Positions 34,982 to 45,954 are shown, counted from the first letter of the stretch. The stretch: 64,000 nt of DNA from Ipomoea triloba (GCF_003576645.1 NC_044916.1:22428036-22492035), one strand, 5' to 3'. Made by a program: numbers and translations. The notes: generated by a model from the letters alone, not told the origin.

Positions 34982-36657
34982 GAAATCAATACACATGATA
35001 GTTTTTTGGAATCTATTTAAGCAATGTTTTTAACCCTTTTTGACCCTAGGGTTCAAGAAACGTTCTAGAGGCTAAATTACATCTTGAGAAGGCTTTTAAT
35101 CAATATTTATTCGTGAATTAAAGAGGCTTCCTATGCTCTTCATCTATATATTTTATCATTTCTTTGATTTCTTTTGTGTTTGTCTCCATGTTTAGAGACT
35201 AAATTTTGTAGTACTTGGATTTATGATGAACCCATGATGAGACATCGTTTTTGATTGTTTCTTTCTATAAAATAATTATTTTTCCTTTGATTCAATTGTG
35301 TTTTATTGTGTTTTATTTATTTATTTATTGTTCTTGAATCAATAATTGCTTGACTTATTGAATTCTTGATTGATGCATGCATGTATTTTGCAATAGAGAT
35401 ATCCTTAGTATGTGTAGATCCCAACCAATTGAAAGGAGTGGATTGCAACCCTAGAGATAGGATGCCATCAATCCTCTGCTTTTGAGTCAAATTATTTACT
35501 ATTTAGTAGAACTCAAAGATCTTTAATAAATTCTTTAGGGGGGGTTTTGATTTAGAAGGGATTATAATTAATCAACCTAGGGATTAGTTATTAATACTAT
35601 TGAGAAATGTATTAGCATTAATTAGGAGATTTCACCTTCTTGGGAATAATATACAATTGTTCGCATTTATATATTGTGGTCAATGATGTCCTAGATGCAT
35701 GGATTCAAGTGCCCCTTTATTTATTGGTTGCATTCTTCAATTTTGCTTGGTTATACCTACCTACCTTCGGTATTGATTAGTCTTTGTTTTTCCCTTTTAA
35801 TTGATTTTCTTCAAGATATTTAGGCTATATAATAAAATCATAGTTAGTACTAGTACTCGTAGTCCCTATGAGATACGATACTCGTTACTCAACCTTCTAT
35901 ACTAATTAAAAATGATATGTGCACTTACCTAGTCGAATTTTTATAGTTGCAAATCGAGTATCAATATTCACCTCACAGCATGAAGGAAAATCATGCAAAA
36001 ATTGACACGTCTAGGGACACGACTATGCCATATTGCCATTGGGTGTGCCAATTCTCAACTGGAATCTATTTAAGTCACATTTTTAACTCTTTTGAGGAAC
36101 TTTTCGACCGTATAATTCAAGAAACGTTCCAAGACACTTTTGAGGGCTTCAACCACTCTTGGAAACACATCTACAGAATCATGAAGTTTTTGGTAACATA
36201 GACATTGTCAGAATAGGGCACAACAGACAGATCAGATTCCAATCAATGATGTTTTACCAACCTGCCCCCACCTCTATCCTATAAATAGAGGGCCCCAAAG
36301 CTAAGAGAAGATAAGATACAAAAAATAGAGACGTGAAGTGAAAAGCAAGGTGCAAGAAAATCTATGAAAGGTGAAAAAGCGTTCAAAGTTATTGTGCTTA
36401 AAAGTTTGAAGGAAGACAAGGGGCATTAAGGCAATATCTAGTATCTTTGAAGCTTCCAGTCCAACATCTAAAAACAAACTACCTCCATTGTAGTCTTATT
36501 ATCGTTGTGGAGATCTTGCTCGAGGGGACTTGGTGGACGATCCTTGGAGTGAAGATTAGGTGTTGAAGATTTGGTAAGCATAGCCGAGTCGAAGGAATAT
36601 CACCTGCGATCCTCTGTGTTCAAGTCAAATCGTTTAGTAGAACTCACAACTCTTTAA
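34982..36657. other. LTR-like repetitive DNA to the right of the CACTA insertion
   Basis: This continues the LTR-derived DNA found left of the CACTA element. TTCAAGAAACGTTC is present at 35053 and 36117, GGAATCTATTTAAG at 35009 and 36061, and an ATCCTCTG...TAGAACTCA block at 35472 and 36610. A TATA-like CCTATAAATAGAGGGCCC lies near 36278. These features fit Athila/Tat-type gypsy LTRs. No coding region and no clean boundary are seen. Confidence 0.5.
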
Positions 36658-36659
36658 TA

Positions 36660-36907
36660 CTCCCTCTGTCCCATTTTACCTGTCCTATTTACTATTCATT
36701 GGTCAAACTAACTCTTTCTTCATTACTTATTTTGTTTAGTAATTTTTCATTATTTTTAAATTTATTTTTTTGTGTTTAATAGTACTTTTAATGTAGTTTC
36801 TAAATATATAAATTTTATATATTAATGCTAAACTTAATATTATTAAAAATTGGATTAAAAATAACTTCAGTTAAACGAATCAGACAACCATTTTGGGACG
36901 GAGGTAG
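36660..36907. mobile_element. Stowaway MITE, TSD TA
   Basis: The ends CTCCCTCTGTCCCATTTT and the inverted AAAATGG...GGACGGAGGTAG are the classic Stowaway (Tc1/mariner) termini. TA flanks both sides (36658-36659, 36908-36909). It is 248 bp. Confidence 0.9.
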
Positions 36908-37011
36908 TACAAATGTTTAGTGTTATCAGTGATAAGTGTTCATGCAATCCAAATTAGTAGGCCACACTTTTCTAAATAAATCTCCAAAACTAGAACTCGG
37001 TAATGATTATT

Positions 37012-37312
37012 AGGGCTCGCCTTCAACCCACTTCATGAAGTAGTCAATTGTCATTATACAAAACTTGAACTAAACGCGATGGGTGTGATAGGAAGAGTGT
37101 TCAATATGTCCACTCCCCAGCATGCAAAGAGAATTACGATTATCATCAACGTGTAGAGCATTGTTGGCCTAGTCTCCTTCCAATCAAAATTTATGCAATC
37201 TTGCACCATGATCGGCCAGTAGCATAAACCCTCATGAGCAGCACAAACCCCTTGGTGTACCTTCTCCATTGCCTACTACGACCTTCTCTTTATCTTAGCG
37301 ACCTCCTTAATT
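37012..37312 (-). pseudogene. Ty3/gypsy integrase relic
   Basis: The minus-strand reading gives EKVHQGVCAAHEGLCYWPIM, then VQDCINF, then CWGVDILNTLPITP, and in a shifted frame TIDYFMKWVEGEP at 37012-37055. These match the zinc-binding and core start of gypsy integrases (WGxDxxGPLP, DYFTKWVEAEP). The middle is shortened and frameshifted. Nothing else of the element is recognisable nearby. Confidence 0.65.
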
Positions 37313-38339
37313 GTGAAAACATTTTGAATATTATATTTGAGATTTCGATTGTTATTGAGAATTGATAAGATTTAAGTATTTGAATTTTCACTTAAATATT
37401 ATAATATTAATTGAACCAGCTGGGATTTATACTCCCATCCCCTACCACTTTGTCATCCCCAGTAAATAAGTATTGAATATTTTTTTTATCTAATTTTAAC
37501 AACTAACTATTAAATAAGTATTGAATATTTTTATCTAACTTTAACGACTAATAATTGTTAACTATAATTTAACAGGTTGATTATCAATAAGAAAGTGATA
37601 AACATTCCTATATACCAATCAAAATATGTATACTTTGAACCATGCATGTATTGTAGTGAAATAATCCTACGAAAATGATTATTTCTAGAAAAAATCCAAG
37701 CACAAGCAAAGGATGGTTTCGGGTTAGTACGAGTCGAGTGCAACACTATTTTCTTAAAATCTTATTATATGCTATCTCTCAAAGGTGATAAGAGCGTTGT
37801 AGCCTAGGTTTCTCAAGTAAAACGTACTATAACTCAATGTTTGAGCACTCAAACAAATGAGCCGCGAACTAGAACACGAGATGAACACAAAAATTTGAGG
37901 AGTAGGAAGAACAGAGTTTCGAGAGAAAGAAAGTTGATTTCAATCAGTGTGTAAAATCACCTCATTGAAATTGATAATAAAATCAGTGAATTTAAAACAG
38001 TATTTGATTTGGCGTGCGAGAGAACCTCTATATATGCTATACAATTCAAGATGCCGGCTTTTGTATATATAGTGGTGCAATTCAAGAGCCTTTAAGTTTT
38101 TCCAACTTCATTTTCAACTCAAAATCAATTTTTCATTCATTCACCTATTATTCGTTTTAAATGTATAATATATCAATATCTTTTCACTACAAAAAACCTG
38201 AATCAACTTTGACGCGACCCAAACCCAAATTGAAAGTGGACCCATATTATATTACAAAATAGACACTTGTTATGCTATTTTTATGCTATGTTTTCAACAT
38301 GTTGTATTGCATTGATGAGGATACTTTAAAGTATTAAAC
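37313..38339. other. AT-rich intergenic DNA
   Basis: No gene is seen. TAAATAAGTATTGAATATTTTT is repeated at 37465 and 37513. CACTACAAAAAACC at 38185 resembles a CACTA terminus, but no partner end or TSD was found. Confidence 0.4.
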
Positions 38340-38455
38340 GTAATGGTGAAGAATTTAAACGCTCTTTATATGGTTGGAGAATTTAAACGCTCTTTATACT
38401 ATTGCCATTTTTATGCTATATATGGTTGGAGAATTTAAACGCTCTTTATACTATG
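38340..38455. repeat. Short interrupted tandem repeat, 3 copies
   Basis: GAATTTAAACGCTCTTTATA occurs at 38350, 38380 and 38430; the first and second copies, and the third, are linked by ATATGGTTGGA. It looks like replication slippage. Confidence 0.85.
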
Positions 38456-38899
38456 CAAAGCACATGGACCCAATTCAATCACAAAGAGTTTCACTTTATT
38501 CGCTATTTGTATTTTGCCGATTAATCGTTAATTCGTTACTTTTAGATGTAAGCTGTTATTTGCGCGCTGTGTGATCCAACCAATTTTACTGAGTTTGTCC
38601 ATATATGTTATTCAATCAATATAGATTAGGTGGCAGAATTCCTAAACCATTGAAACGTACTGTCCCATAATAATTCTAATATTTTGTGTAATTTCGTTTA
38701 AATAATAAATTCACACAAGGATGCGCTAGAAGGGTCAAATGGATAAATAATTGAGACAAATTAAAGTGAGTGATATTAAAGGCCCTATAAAGAATTTGCT
38801 TACCCTTTATGAGGGGGGCTTGAGGCAAATTATTCTATGGACCCGGGTCCACCTTGCAAGGTGGACTCGGACATATATTAACAAATTTAGAACTCTATT

Positions 38900-39193
38900 A
38901 TTCACAAGCTCTCTATGTTCACAAATAGGAACTAGCCAATCCATGGGTATATCATAAAGTTACAAAGGTTGTACCCGTGAACCAACCTCCTACAGCGAAA
39001 TAGGCACAAGGAAAGAGCTCCATAACCAATCATCCATAGTATCAAATAAATCATTTTCTTCTTTAGTAAATTGACCAAGGGCTATAGTCATAGTGATCCT
39101 CCTCGTCCATAACCAATCATCCATAGTATCAAATAAATCATTTTCGTCTTTAGTAAATTGACCAAGGGCTATAGTCATAGTGATCCTCCTATT
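38900..39193 (-). pseudogene. psbD: Plastid psbD fragment in the nucleus (NUPT), with internal tandem duplication
   Basis: The minus strand encodes the N terminus of photosystem II protein D2, [20 protein letters not shown] followed by DWLW, twice in tandem. The repeat unit is exactly 87 nt (39020-39106 and 39107-39193) and includes the AGGAGGATCACT ribosome-binding leader. The next part (38945-39015) encodes [19 protein letters not shown], the following D2 segment, but the residues between DWL and LFP are missing. Beyond that, YTHGLAS-like codons follow before similarity fades. Truncation, deletion and duplication show this is not a working gene. Confidence 0.9.
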
Positions 39194-39722
39194 CAACTAC
39201 TTCCGACCATTTCCGAGCACCTTATAGCATTTTCGGGACATCAAAAGATTCGATCATTTCGGTATGATTTATCTTGCACCGTCCCTTCCAATGGGTTTCG
39301 AAGATCAAAATCGTTTATTGACCCATAAATGACCTAGGTAAATCCATGAACTCTATTGGATTATTTCTTCAATTGGATTATGCAATAAACCTGAAATATC
39401 AAGTCTATTCCGTTATTATTTGGTAATATTTTTTGTTCTGAAAATATTACTCCCAAAAATGAGTTATTCCCATTATAAAGGAATAGGGATTTTGGACCTT
39501 CCTGGTACTAGGCTATTTCTAAATTCTCATGAATAGACTATGGTTGTTATTTCTTAAATTCGTTAGTTTTCGAGAATAGCTTCATTAATTTAGGAACAAA
39601 CTATAATTAATTTGCATTATTCATAATTTAGCACCGAACCACCTTACATGTACAATATTTCAACGTCCAACGACACCAATAATACATTCTTCGAATTTAG
39701 ATGTGTTCTTCTCTCCGCCGAG

Positions 39723-40280
39723 CTACAGGTGGGTCACAATGGAGTTCGCAGCAACGCTGCAAACCTCCACGCGCTTCACCGATGTCTGTATATAACGATC
39801 CTCAACCTTGACGGAAGCAAGCGTCTGGCTACACGCTGTGAGCCCATCGATGGAGACCATAAGCGAGTAACTAGCGTCATCGCTGCCGCCCTCCTCGGCC
39901 ACCCTAGCGGGGTGGTTAAGGATGTCGACCGCCATCACCAGCTGCGCCACCGTGTCGTCCACGGACTTCGCGCACTCGGCGTAGGCCGACTTCACGGCGG
40001 GGCTCTTCACGCTCTTCTCCGACGCGTAGCCGCGCATCCGCCGCGCATCGGCCAATCCCGCCTCGGCAATCGCGGCGGCCAGCGCCAACGGGGACTTTTG
40101 AGTAGCCGACACCACTTGGGGGGATTTGGAGAGATAGTCGACGCACAACTTGTGGTCGTTGGTGTTGTCGCAAGCTTTTTGGATCAGCGTGAGGTTAGGA
40201 TTGGCTGTGGTTGTTGAAACCATTGTAAGGGCACATAAAACAGTGGTAATGATGATAGAAACATTGGTTAAGGAATCCAT
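39723..40280 (-). CDS. Secreted pectin methylesterase/invertase inhibitor, copy 1
   Basis: Intronless, 185 residues, starting at MDSL (40280). A signal peptide covers residues 1 to about 26 (up to STTTA, then NPNLTLIQKAC). The PMEI domain (PF04043) has the four conserved cysteines at 37, 46, 103 and 150, which form two disulfides in family members, plus Cys174 near the C terminus. The family string SAYAECAKSVDDTV is present. Such proteins act in the apoplast and block pectin methylesterase or acid invertase; sequence alone does not tell which. A TATA-like TATTTAAG lies about 65 bases upstream. It is GC-rich compared with its surroundings. It differs from copy 2 by about ten residues and is clearly a recent duplicate. 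Confidence 0.92.
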   Translation of the reverse strand: MDSLTNVSIIITTVLCALTMVSTTTANPNLTLIQKACDNTNDHKLCVDYLSKSPQVVSATQKSPLALAAAIAEAGLADARRMRGYASEKSVKSPAVKSAYAECAKSVDDTVAQLVMAVDILNHPARVAEEGGSDDASYSLMVSIDGLTACSQTLASVKVEDRYIQTSVKRVEVCSVAANSIVTHL

Positions 40281-40791
40281 GTTGGGGAGATAAAAAGAAA
40301 CGATTTGCAAGAAAGGGTATATTTATTATTGTGTGTTGCTTAAATAGTGCCCTTCCAAGCAAATGTTTCCCCAACTTCTCCCAAATGTTTCCCCAACTTT
40401 AATTTGTGTTGTGGAATGTGGAGATGAGCAGTGCATTTTATAGATAGTCTTGGAGGGCATAGGGATAGAAGTTGCAACAATTTAATGATGGGACGACATT
40501 TTAGGGATTATCTGTCAATCCCCGCTTAAATAGCAATGGAATATGATGGTTATAATATAATTAGTGGCTAACAGCAAATGGGACATTTATGGTTGATGTC
40601 TCTCATCTTTAAACAAAATTTTCATACAAATTAATTTAATTAGTTTTTTTTTCCACCAACAACTTTGTATTTATTAGTTAAGTTACCTCATCCATTTCAT
40701 TTTATCGGATATAGTTTTATTTGACACGATTTTTAAAAATAAGTTGTACTCATAATATTTTTCTCAAACTTATACTTCTTAAACTCTTTTA
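40281..40791. promoter_or_regulatory. Upstream region of inhibitor copy 1
   Basis: The stretch at about 40430-40555 (GCATTTTATAGATAGTCTTG, then CCCGCTTAAATAGCAATGG) is conserved upstream of copy 2 (43850-43980) and, with more changes, upstream of the distant third gene (59680-59810). ATGTTTCCCCAACTT is repeated within the leader side at 40364 and 40386. It probably holds the promoter. Confidence 0.55.
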
Positions 40792-40941
40792 GGGTCCGTT
40801 TGGAAAGTAGAAAAATAACTTCTGGAAAATGACTTATTTTCCAGAAAACATTTTCATTTTCAGTGTTTGACTGCATTCTGAAAAACTGTCTTTGTGTTTG
40901 GTTTATTTTCTAGAAAATAAGAAGATTTGTATAATTACATC
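40792..40941. mobile_element. Internally deleted PIF/Harbinger-type MITE
   Basis: It starts GGGTCCGTTTGGAAAG like the 15844 element and breaks off after GTATAATTAC, keeping only the last few bases (CATC) of the 3' end seen in the other duplication block. The deletion postdates the segmental duplication. Confidence 0.7.
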
Positions 40942-41043
40942 TTGATGATGTTAACTAATATATTTTTAAGGATTTAGAGCAATAGAGTAAAATTAGGACT
41001 TAGTCTTTGCTAGGCCTTGTAGTTGAAAGATCTCAATTGGCGG

Positions 41044-41230
41044 TGTTAAACATATGTGTGGCTGACATTATTTATTTTTGTTAGTTGTGGCTGACATTAT
41101 TTATATTTGTTAGTTGTTCTAAATAGACTCCTATAGGTTAGTTAGTATGTAGTTATAACTTCCTTCCTCCTGTACACTATTTATACCCTGCTTATTGGCA
41201 TTAATCCACAATTCAATTCATAACCTCACA
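41044..41230 (+). mobile_element. 5' LTR of a truncated copia element
   Basis: The LTR starts TGTTAAACATATGTG right after GGCGG, where block 1 of the duplication is interrupted, and ends ACCTCACA, followed by TGGTATCTAGAGAC, a tRNA-Met-type primer site of the copia kind. A 29-base unit (GTGGCTGACATTATTTAT...) is duplicated at 41059-41117. A TATA-like CTATTTATACC lies near 41168. Confidence 0.75.
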
Positions 41231-41300
41231 TGGTATCTAGAGACACAATCTCCTAGGAAAGTCTTTTTTTTTCCGTTTCCTTTGTCAACTCTCTCTATTA

Positions 41301-42050
41301 ATGGCGTTTACATTTGATGTTCCTACGACGTCTAATGAAGTGATCCAACTCACTGCACCATCAAACTTCCCAATCAAACTCACCCCCACAAATTTTCCGG
41401 TCTGGAGATGCCAAGTTCAAGCTACTCTGATTGGCTTCAATCTCCTTGGCTACATTGACGGTTCTGTCAAAGAACCGACAAATTTTTCCGATACTGCACA
41501 AACCACCCCAAACCCGACACATTTAACTTGGTACTGTTAAGATCAAATAATTACTAATGCTCTTTTAGGAAGCTGTTCAGACAAAATCCAACCCCTTATA
41601 TCTTCTGCTACAACAACTTGTGATGCCTGGAAACGGCTCGTTGCTTATTATGCTAGTGCCTCTCGAGCGAGGACGCATTATTTTCCTCAAGGCCAAGCTC
41701 ACTAAAAATCCAAGGGGTGCTCGGTCGGTTACTGCTTATCTGAATGATATGCGGTCCATATATAGCTGATGATCTGGCATTGGCTCAATGTCCTGTCTCT
41801 AATGAAGACCTAGTTGTTTACATATTAACACAACTAGGGGAAGAATACAGTCCTATCATTTCTGCTGTTTTTATTCGCGAAACTCCCATTTCTTTGGGTG
41901 AGTTAGCCGACGTTCTCACAGATCATGAACGTCCCGCCTGCTGTTTGTATTCGCGAAACTCCCATTTCCTTGGGTGAGTTAGCCGACGTTCTCACAGATC
42001 ATGAACATCAATTAAAGGAGGTTGATGATGCCCGCCAGTCTATACTACCC
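41301..42050 (+). pseudogene. copia gag relic
   Basis: MAFTFDVPTTSNEVIQLTAP, then NFPIKLTPTNFPVWRCQVQA, is the copia gag N terminus (UBN2 type). A stop follows TWYC at 41540. In other frames come SCSDKIQPLISSATTTCDAW, then TKNPRGARSVTAYLNDMRSI, then LGEEYSPIISAV and DHEHQLKEVDDARQSILPT. A 77-base tandem duplication (41861 and 41938) adds another break. Similarity ends near 42050 and no pol is left. Confidence 0.8.
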
Positions 42051-42931
42051 ACTTGAAGCAGTGGTTTTCGGTGAGGTGTTTCAATGAGTGGGATGAGGTG
42101 TATTGTGGATGTGTGTGTAAGGATAAAACGAAGAGTCTGAACTCCCCGAGTGTCGGTCTCAAATGAGGGACGTAGAGGTGTGTCATATGCTATTACTTTA
42201 GATCAATTGAATCATGTGATGCAACGAGTATGGGTGGTGAATGCGGTGAATGGCAATTGTGAGGTTAAATGTAAGGAATAAGAAATAAGAAATAAGGGGT
42301 GTTCATCTATGTTGTATTCTAGTGTGTCTCAAGTAGTGGATAAATGATGCAATTGTTGGCTATTCAAGAGTGTGTCTTCTTTTTCCACCTTTGTGTACTA
42401 GGGCATCGGCTTAGGAGTGCCTTACATAAATGATCTCATCAAAACAACAAGCAAAGGAATTAGAATTTTCCAACAAGCAAAGGAATTAAATCCTCAATAA
42501 GAAATAGGATCATCACATGTTATAATAATATAATTATTATATTAATAAGATATTTAGTTTGTTAGTAAACAATTAGTACGTGGGTCATGCAGAGCAATAG
42601 GATGGATTGTGGTCTTACGTTGTTGTCATGATTACGCAGTACATGGGAGTGAAACTCCTAATTTCTAGCTTTATTAGTTGAATTCCTTTACTATAAATAG
42701 CCTATGTTGTAACTATTTTTAATCATCAAATCAAAAGCTCTTCATTCTATTCCTCTCTCTCATTTATATATATATACGTATATTTATATATATAAATATA
42801 TTATTTATATATTTATTTAGATATATTATATTTAATATATCTTACATCACACTAGCAACATAGTTTCACACAATCCAAGCCTTAGATTAAACTCCCTAGG
42901 CTTAGATTAAACTCCCTAGGCTTAGATTAAA
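42051..42931. other. Unassigned repeat-like DNA between duplication blocks
   Basis: No gene is seen. CAACAAGCAAAGGAATTA is repeated at 42447 and 42472. A TATA-like CTATAAATAGCC at 42690 followed by a pyrimidine-rich stretch suggests an LTR remnant. AT-rich microsatellite-like DNA lies at 42760-42845. AGGCTTAGATTAAACTCCCT is tandemly repeated just before block 2 (42880-42931). Confidence 0.4.
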
Positions 42932-43148
42932 CTATTTCTAAATTCTCAGAAATAAACTATAGTTGTTATTTCTTAAATTCGTGAGGAATTTTCATGAATA
43001 GCATCATTAATTTAGGAACAAACTATAATTAATTTGCATTATTCATAATTTAGCACCGAACCACCTTACATGTACAATATTTCAACGTCCAACGACACCA
43101 ATAATACATTCTTCGAATTTAGATGTGTTAGTTCTTCTCTCCATCGAG

Positions 43149-43706
43149 CTACAGGTGGGTCAAAATGGAGTTCGCAGCAACGCTACAAACCTGCACGCGC
43201 TTCACCGATGTCTTTATATAACGATCCTCAACCTTGACAGAAGCAAGCGTCTGGCTACACGCCGTGAGCCCATCCACGGAGACCATAAGCGAGTAGCTAG
43301 CGTCATCGCTGCCGCCCTCCTCGGCCACCCTAGCGGGGTGGTTAAGGATGTCGACCGCCATCACCAGCTGCGCCACCGTGTCGTCCACGGACTTCGCGCA
43401 CTCGGCGTAGGCCGACTTCACGGCGGGGCTGCTCACGCTCTTCTCCGACGCGTAGCCGCGCATCCGCCGCGCATCGGCCAATCCCGCCTCGGCAATCGCG
43501 GCGGCCAGCGCCAACGGGGACTTTTGAGTAGCCGACGCCACTTGGGGGGATTTGGAGAGATAGTCGACGCACAACTTGTGGTCGTTGGTGTTGTCGCAAG
43601 CTTTTTGGATCAGCGTGAGGTTTGGATTGGCTGTGGTTGTTGAAACCATTGTAAGGACACATAAAACAGTGGTAATGAGAGTAGAAACTTTAGTTAAGGA
43701 ATCCAT
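43149..43706 (-). CDS. Secreted pectin methylesterase/invertase inhibitor, copy 2
   Basis: Intronless, 185 residues from MDSLTKVS. Same structure as copy 1: signal peptide, PMEI domain and cysteines at 37, 46, 103, 150 and 174. Changes are mostly in the signal peptide (STLITTVLCVLT) and a few conservative positions (QVASATQ for QVVSATQ, KSVSSPAV for KSVKSPAV, RYIKTS for RYIQTS, VQVCS for VEVCS). No disabling change is seen, so both duplicates may be active. The GC-rich coding sequence also leaves long open frames on the opposite strand, which are not genes. Confidence 0.92.
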   Translation of the reverse strand: MDSLTKVSTLITTVLCVLTMVSTTTANPNLTLIQKACDNTNDHKLCVDYLSKSPQVASATQKSPLALAAAIAEAGLADARRMRGYASEKSVSSPAVKSAYAECAKSVDDTVAQLVMAVDILNHPARVAEEGGSDDASYSLMVSVDGLTACSQTLASVKVEDRYIKTSVKRVQVCSVAANSILTHL

Positions 43707-44250
43707 GTTGGGGAGATAAAGAGAAATGATTTGCAAGAAAGGGTATAATTATTACTGTGTGTTGCTTAAATATTGCCCTTCCAAGCAAATGTTTCCCCAA
43801 CTTCTCCCAAATGTTTCCCCAACTTTAATTTGTGTTGTGGAATGTGGAGATGAGCAATGCATTATATAGATAGTCTTGGAGTGCATAGGGATAGAAGTTG
43901 CAACAATTTAATGATGGGACGACATTTTAGGGATTATCTGTCAATCCCCACTTAAATAGCAATGAAATATGATGGTTATAATATAATTAGTGGCTAACAG
44001 CAAATGGGACATTTATGGTTGATGTCTCTCATCTTTAAACAAAATTTTCATACAAATTAATTTGATTAGTTTTTTTTTTTTTTTGCACCAACAACTTTGT
44101 TCAAATATTTTTTTTTCATTTTTTTATATTTATTAGTTAAGTTACCTTATCCATTTCATTTTATCGGATATAGTTTTATTTGACACGATTTTTAAAAATA
44201 AGTTGTACTCATAATATTTTTCTCAAACTTATACTTCTTAAACTCTTTTA

Positions 44251-44747
44251 GGGTCCGGTTGGAAAGAACAAAAATAACTTCTGAAAAATGAGTCATTTTT
44301 TAGAAAATATTTTCCTTTCCAGTGTTTGGCTGCATTCTGGAAAACTGTGTTTGTGTGTTTAGTTCATTTTCTAGAAAATAAGAAGATTTATATAATTATA
44401 TATTTTAATTATTTTATTTAGAATTTAAAATATTTATAATAATATTAAAAATAATATTATTAAAAAAAAATCACCCTCTAGTTTTCGGCGGAAACCAGAG
44501 CAGTGCTTTGATTTCCGACGAAAACCATTAGTTGTGGGTCATGAGTGTAGTCAGTGCTCGGTGTTGTTTGTCTTGCTCATCACTCTTGTGGCGGAAAATG
44601 ACTTCCTGAAATTTTTGGCAGAAATCATTTTCCGCCAAAATGGGGTGATTTTCTCCAGTCAACGAAAAATATTTTCTGTTGGCTGGATTTTCCAAGCATA
44701 TCCAAACACATTTTTCAGAAATTATTTTTCGGATTTCTAAACACATC
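44251..44747. mobile_element. PIF/Harbinger-type MITE, full length, in duplication block 2
   Basis: It starts GGGTCCGGTTGGAAAG after TTA and ends in CGGATTTCTAAACACATC followed by TTG. Internal arms GGAAAATGACTTCC and its kin match the 15844 element. The right TSD has apparently mutated from TTA to TTG. Confidence 0.7.
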
Positions 44748-44849
44748 TTGATGAAGTTAACTAATATATTTTTAAGGATTTAGAGCAATAGACTAAAATT
44801 AGAACTTAGTCTTTGCTAGGCCTTGTAGTTGAAAGATCTCAGTTGGCGG

Positions 44850-45284
44850 CAGATCTTGTTGTTGGAGCTTTATAGTTGGTAGACTATACTATCGACGGAC
44901 CTTATCCACAATTTGACTCTAACATGCATCTCCCAAAATGCATGAGAATTACTCCATTTTTGCTTTGAGCAAGAGAAATTGTGTGTAAATGTACAAACAA
45001 AGAAAATAAGAATTCTTTTGAACATGATAGTTATATTTTGATTTTTGGGCATAAAAATGGATTTAAATATGGGGGAAAATATGGTCAAATACGAACTTAT
45101 TATAATGAGGAAAACTCCTTACTGAGGATTCTGCTAAAGGACATTTCCAGATTGTTGAGGAATCGAGCAGAGAAATTCAAGGACTGAAGGAGAGGTTTCC
45201 TAACTTGGAGCTAGGTTGTTATCACTATGTGAGAGATTTGACTTAGGACATTAGATTTAACTAACTACAAGATAGTAGAATTCT
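44850..45284. other. Intergenic DNA
   Basis: No gene or complete repeat is seen. Short open frames on both strands show no domain. Confidence 0.4.
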
Positions 45285-45455
45285 AGGCTCGTTTACTAAC
45301 TTGAAAATTTATTCTCTAGTTTTCTAGAAAACTGGATAATTTGAGAACAAAAAATAGAAAACATGTTAATAGCACAATTTTCCATTTAAAAAACCAAAAA
45401 TATTTTGGAGAAACTAAAGAACTTTTAAATATTATTTTCTAAGTGAAAAACATAA
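45285..45455. mobile_element. Truncated MITE of the 19942 family
   Basis: GGCTCGTTTACTAACTTGAA with TTTTCTAGAAAACTGG and later TTTTCTAAGTGAAAAACA follows the left half of the 19942 element. The right half is absent, and the next sequence is a SINE-like copy. Confidence 0.55.
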
Positions 45456-45460
45456 TTAAC

Positions 45461-45610
45461 AAAGGCCTTGTGGTCAAGCGGTATAGTTGTAACCCTCCTA
45501 AGTGAGAGGAGGTCACAAGTTCGATCACTTACTAGGCTAAAGTGTTATCCCGCACCCGCACCATGAACTATATTGGATTACCCTAAAGCATTCTTTAGTA
45601 ATTAGTTTTA
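45461..45610 (+). mobile_element. SINE-like copy
   Basis: AAAGGCCTTGTGGTCAAGCG and a B-box-like AAGTTCGATCAC near 45515 match the head of the SINEs at 23928 and 25415. The 3' end is unclear and no TSD was found. Confidence 0.5.
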
Positions 45611-45954
45611 AGATTACAATAACATAGAATAAGAAAGAACTCAAATAAACATAAAAATGAAAAGTTCAATTCGTCGAAAATATTGAGCTCAAAAGCATAA
45701 AAGTGATGTTGAAAGGAAATGAACATAGTGGTTCAGATATTTCTACATAATCAGAGAATGCATAACAACAGCAACTAAATCCATATCAAATGTGAAAAAG
45801 AGCGTTCACGCTTTAAATTGACAGTTATTGGTGGGGAACGGACTTCTATCATGATTTTAACAAATAATATATGCAACCATGGTTAAAAAATAGACATATC
45901 AAGTTGCTGTGAAGGTGTGAGCTCAATTCTCATATATATAATAAGCAATTCATT
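45611..45954. other. Intergenic DNA
   Basis: No gene or repeat recognised. Confidence 0.35.

Larger units (their letters stand above)
39513..41043. repeat. Segmental duplication, block 1
   Basis: From CTATTTCTAAATTCTCA at 39513 to TTGGCGG at 41043, this block matches 42932-44849 almost base for base, including one inhibitor gene, about 500 bp of its upstream DNA and a MITE. The MITE in this block has lost about 350 internal bases. Confidence 0.92.
42932..44849. repeat. Segmental duplication, block 2
   Basis: Matches 39513-41043 and keeps the full-length MITE. It has no copia insertion after TTGGCGG, so it shows the uninterrupted sequence on that side (CAGATCTTGTTGTTGG). Confidence 0.92.

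Noticed and set aside
38185..38260. CACTACAAAAAACC as a CACTA terminus
   Set aside because: No partner end, no subterminal repeats and no TSD nearby.
38990..39196. A working psbD gene
   Set aside because: Only the first part of D2 is present, duplicated and with a deletion, amid nuclear transposons.
39648..40217. 189-codon open frame antisense to inhibitor copy 1 (and the like at 43125-43643 and 58927-59406)
   Set aside because: They are mirror frames caused by high GC at third codon positions of the inhibitor genes; the sense frames have signal peptides and conserved cysteines.
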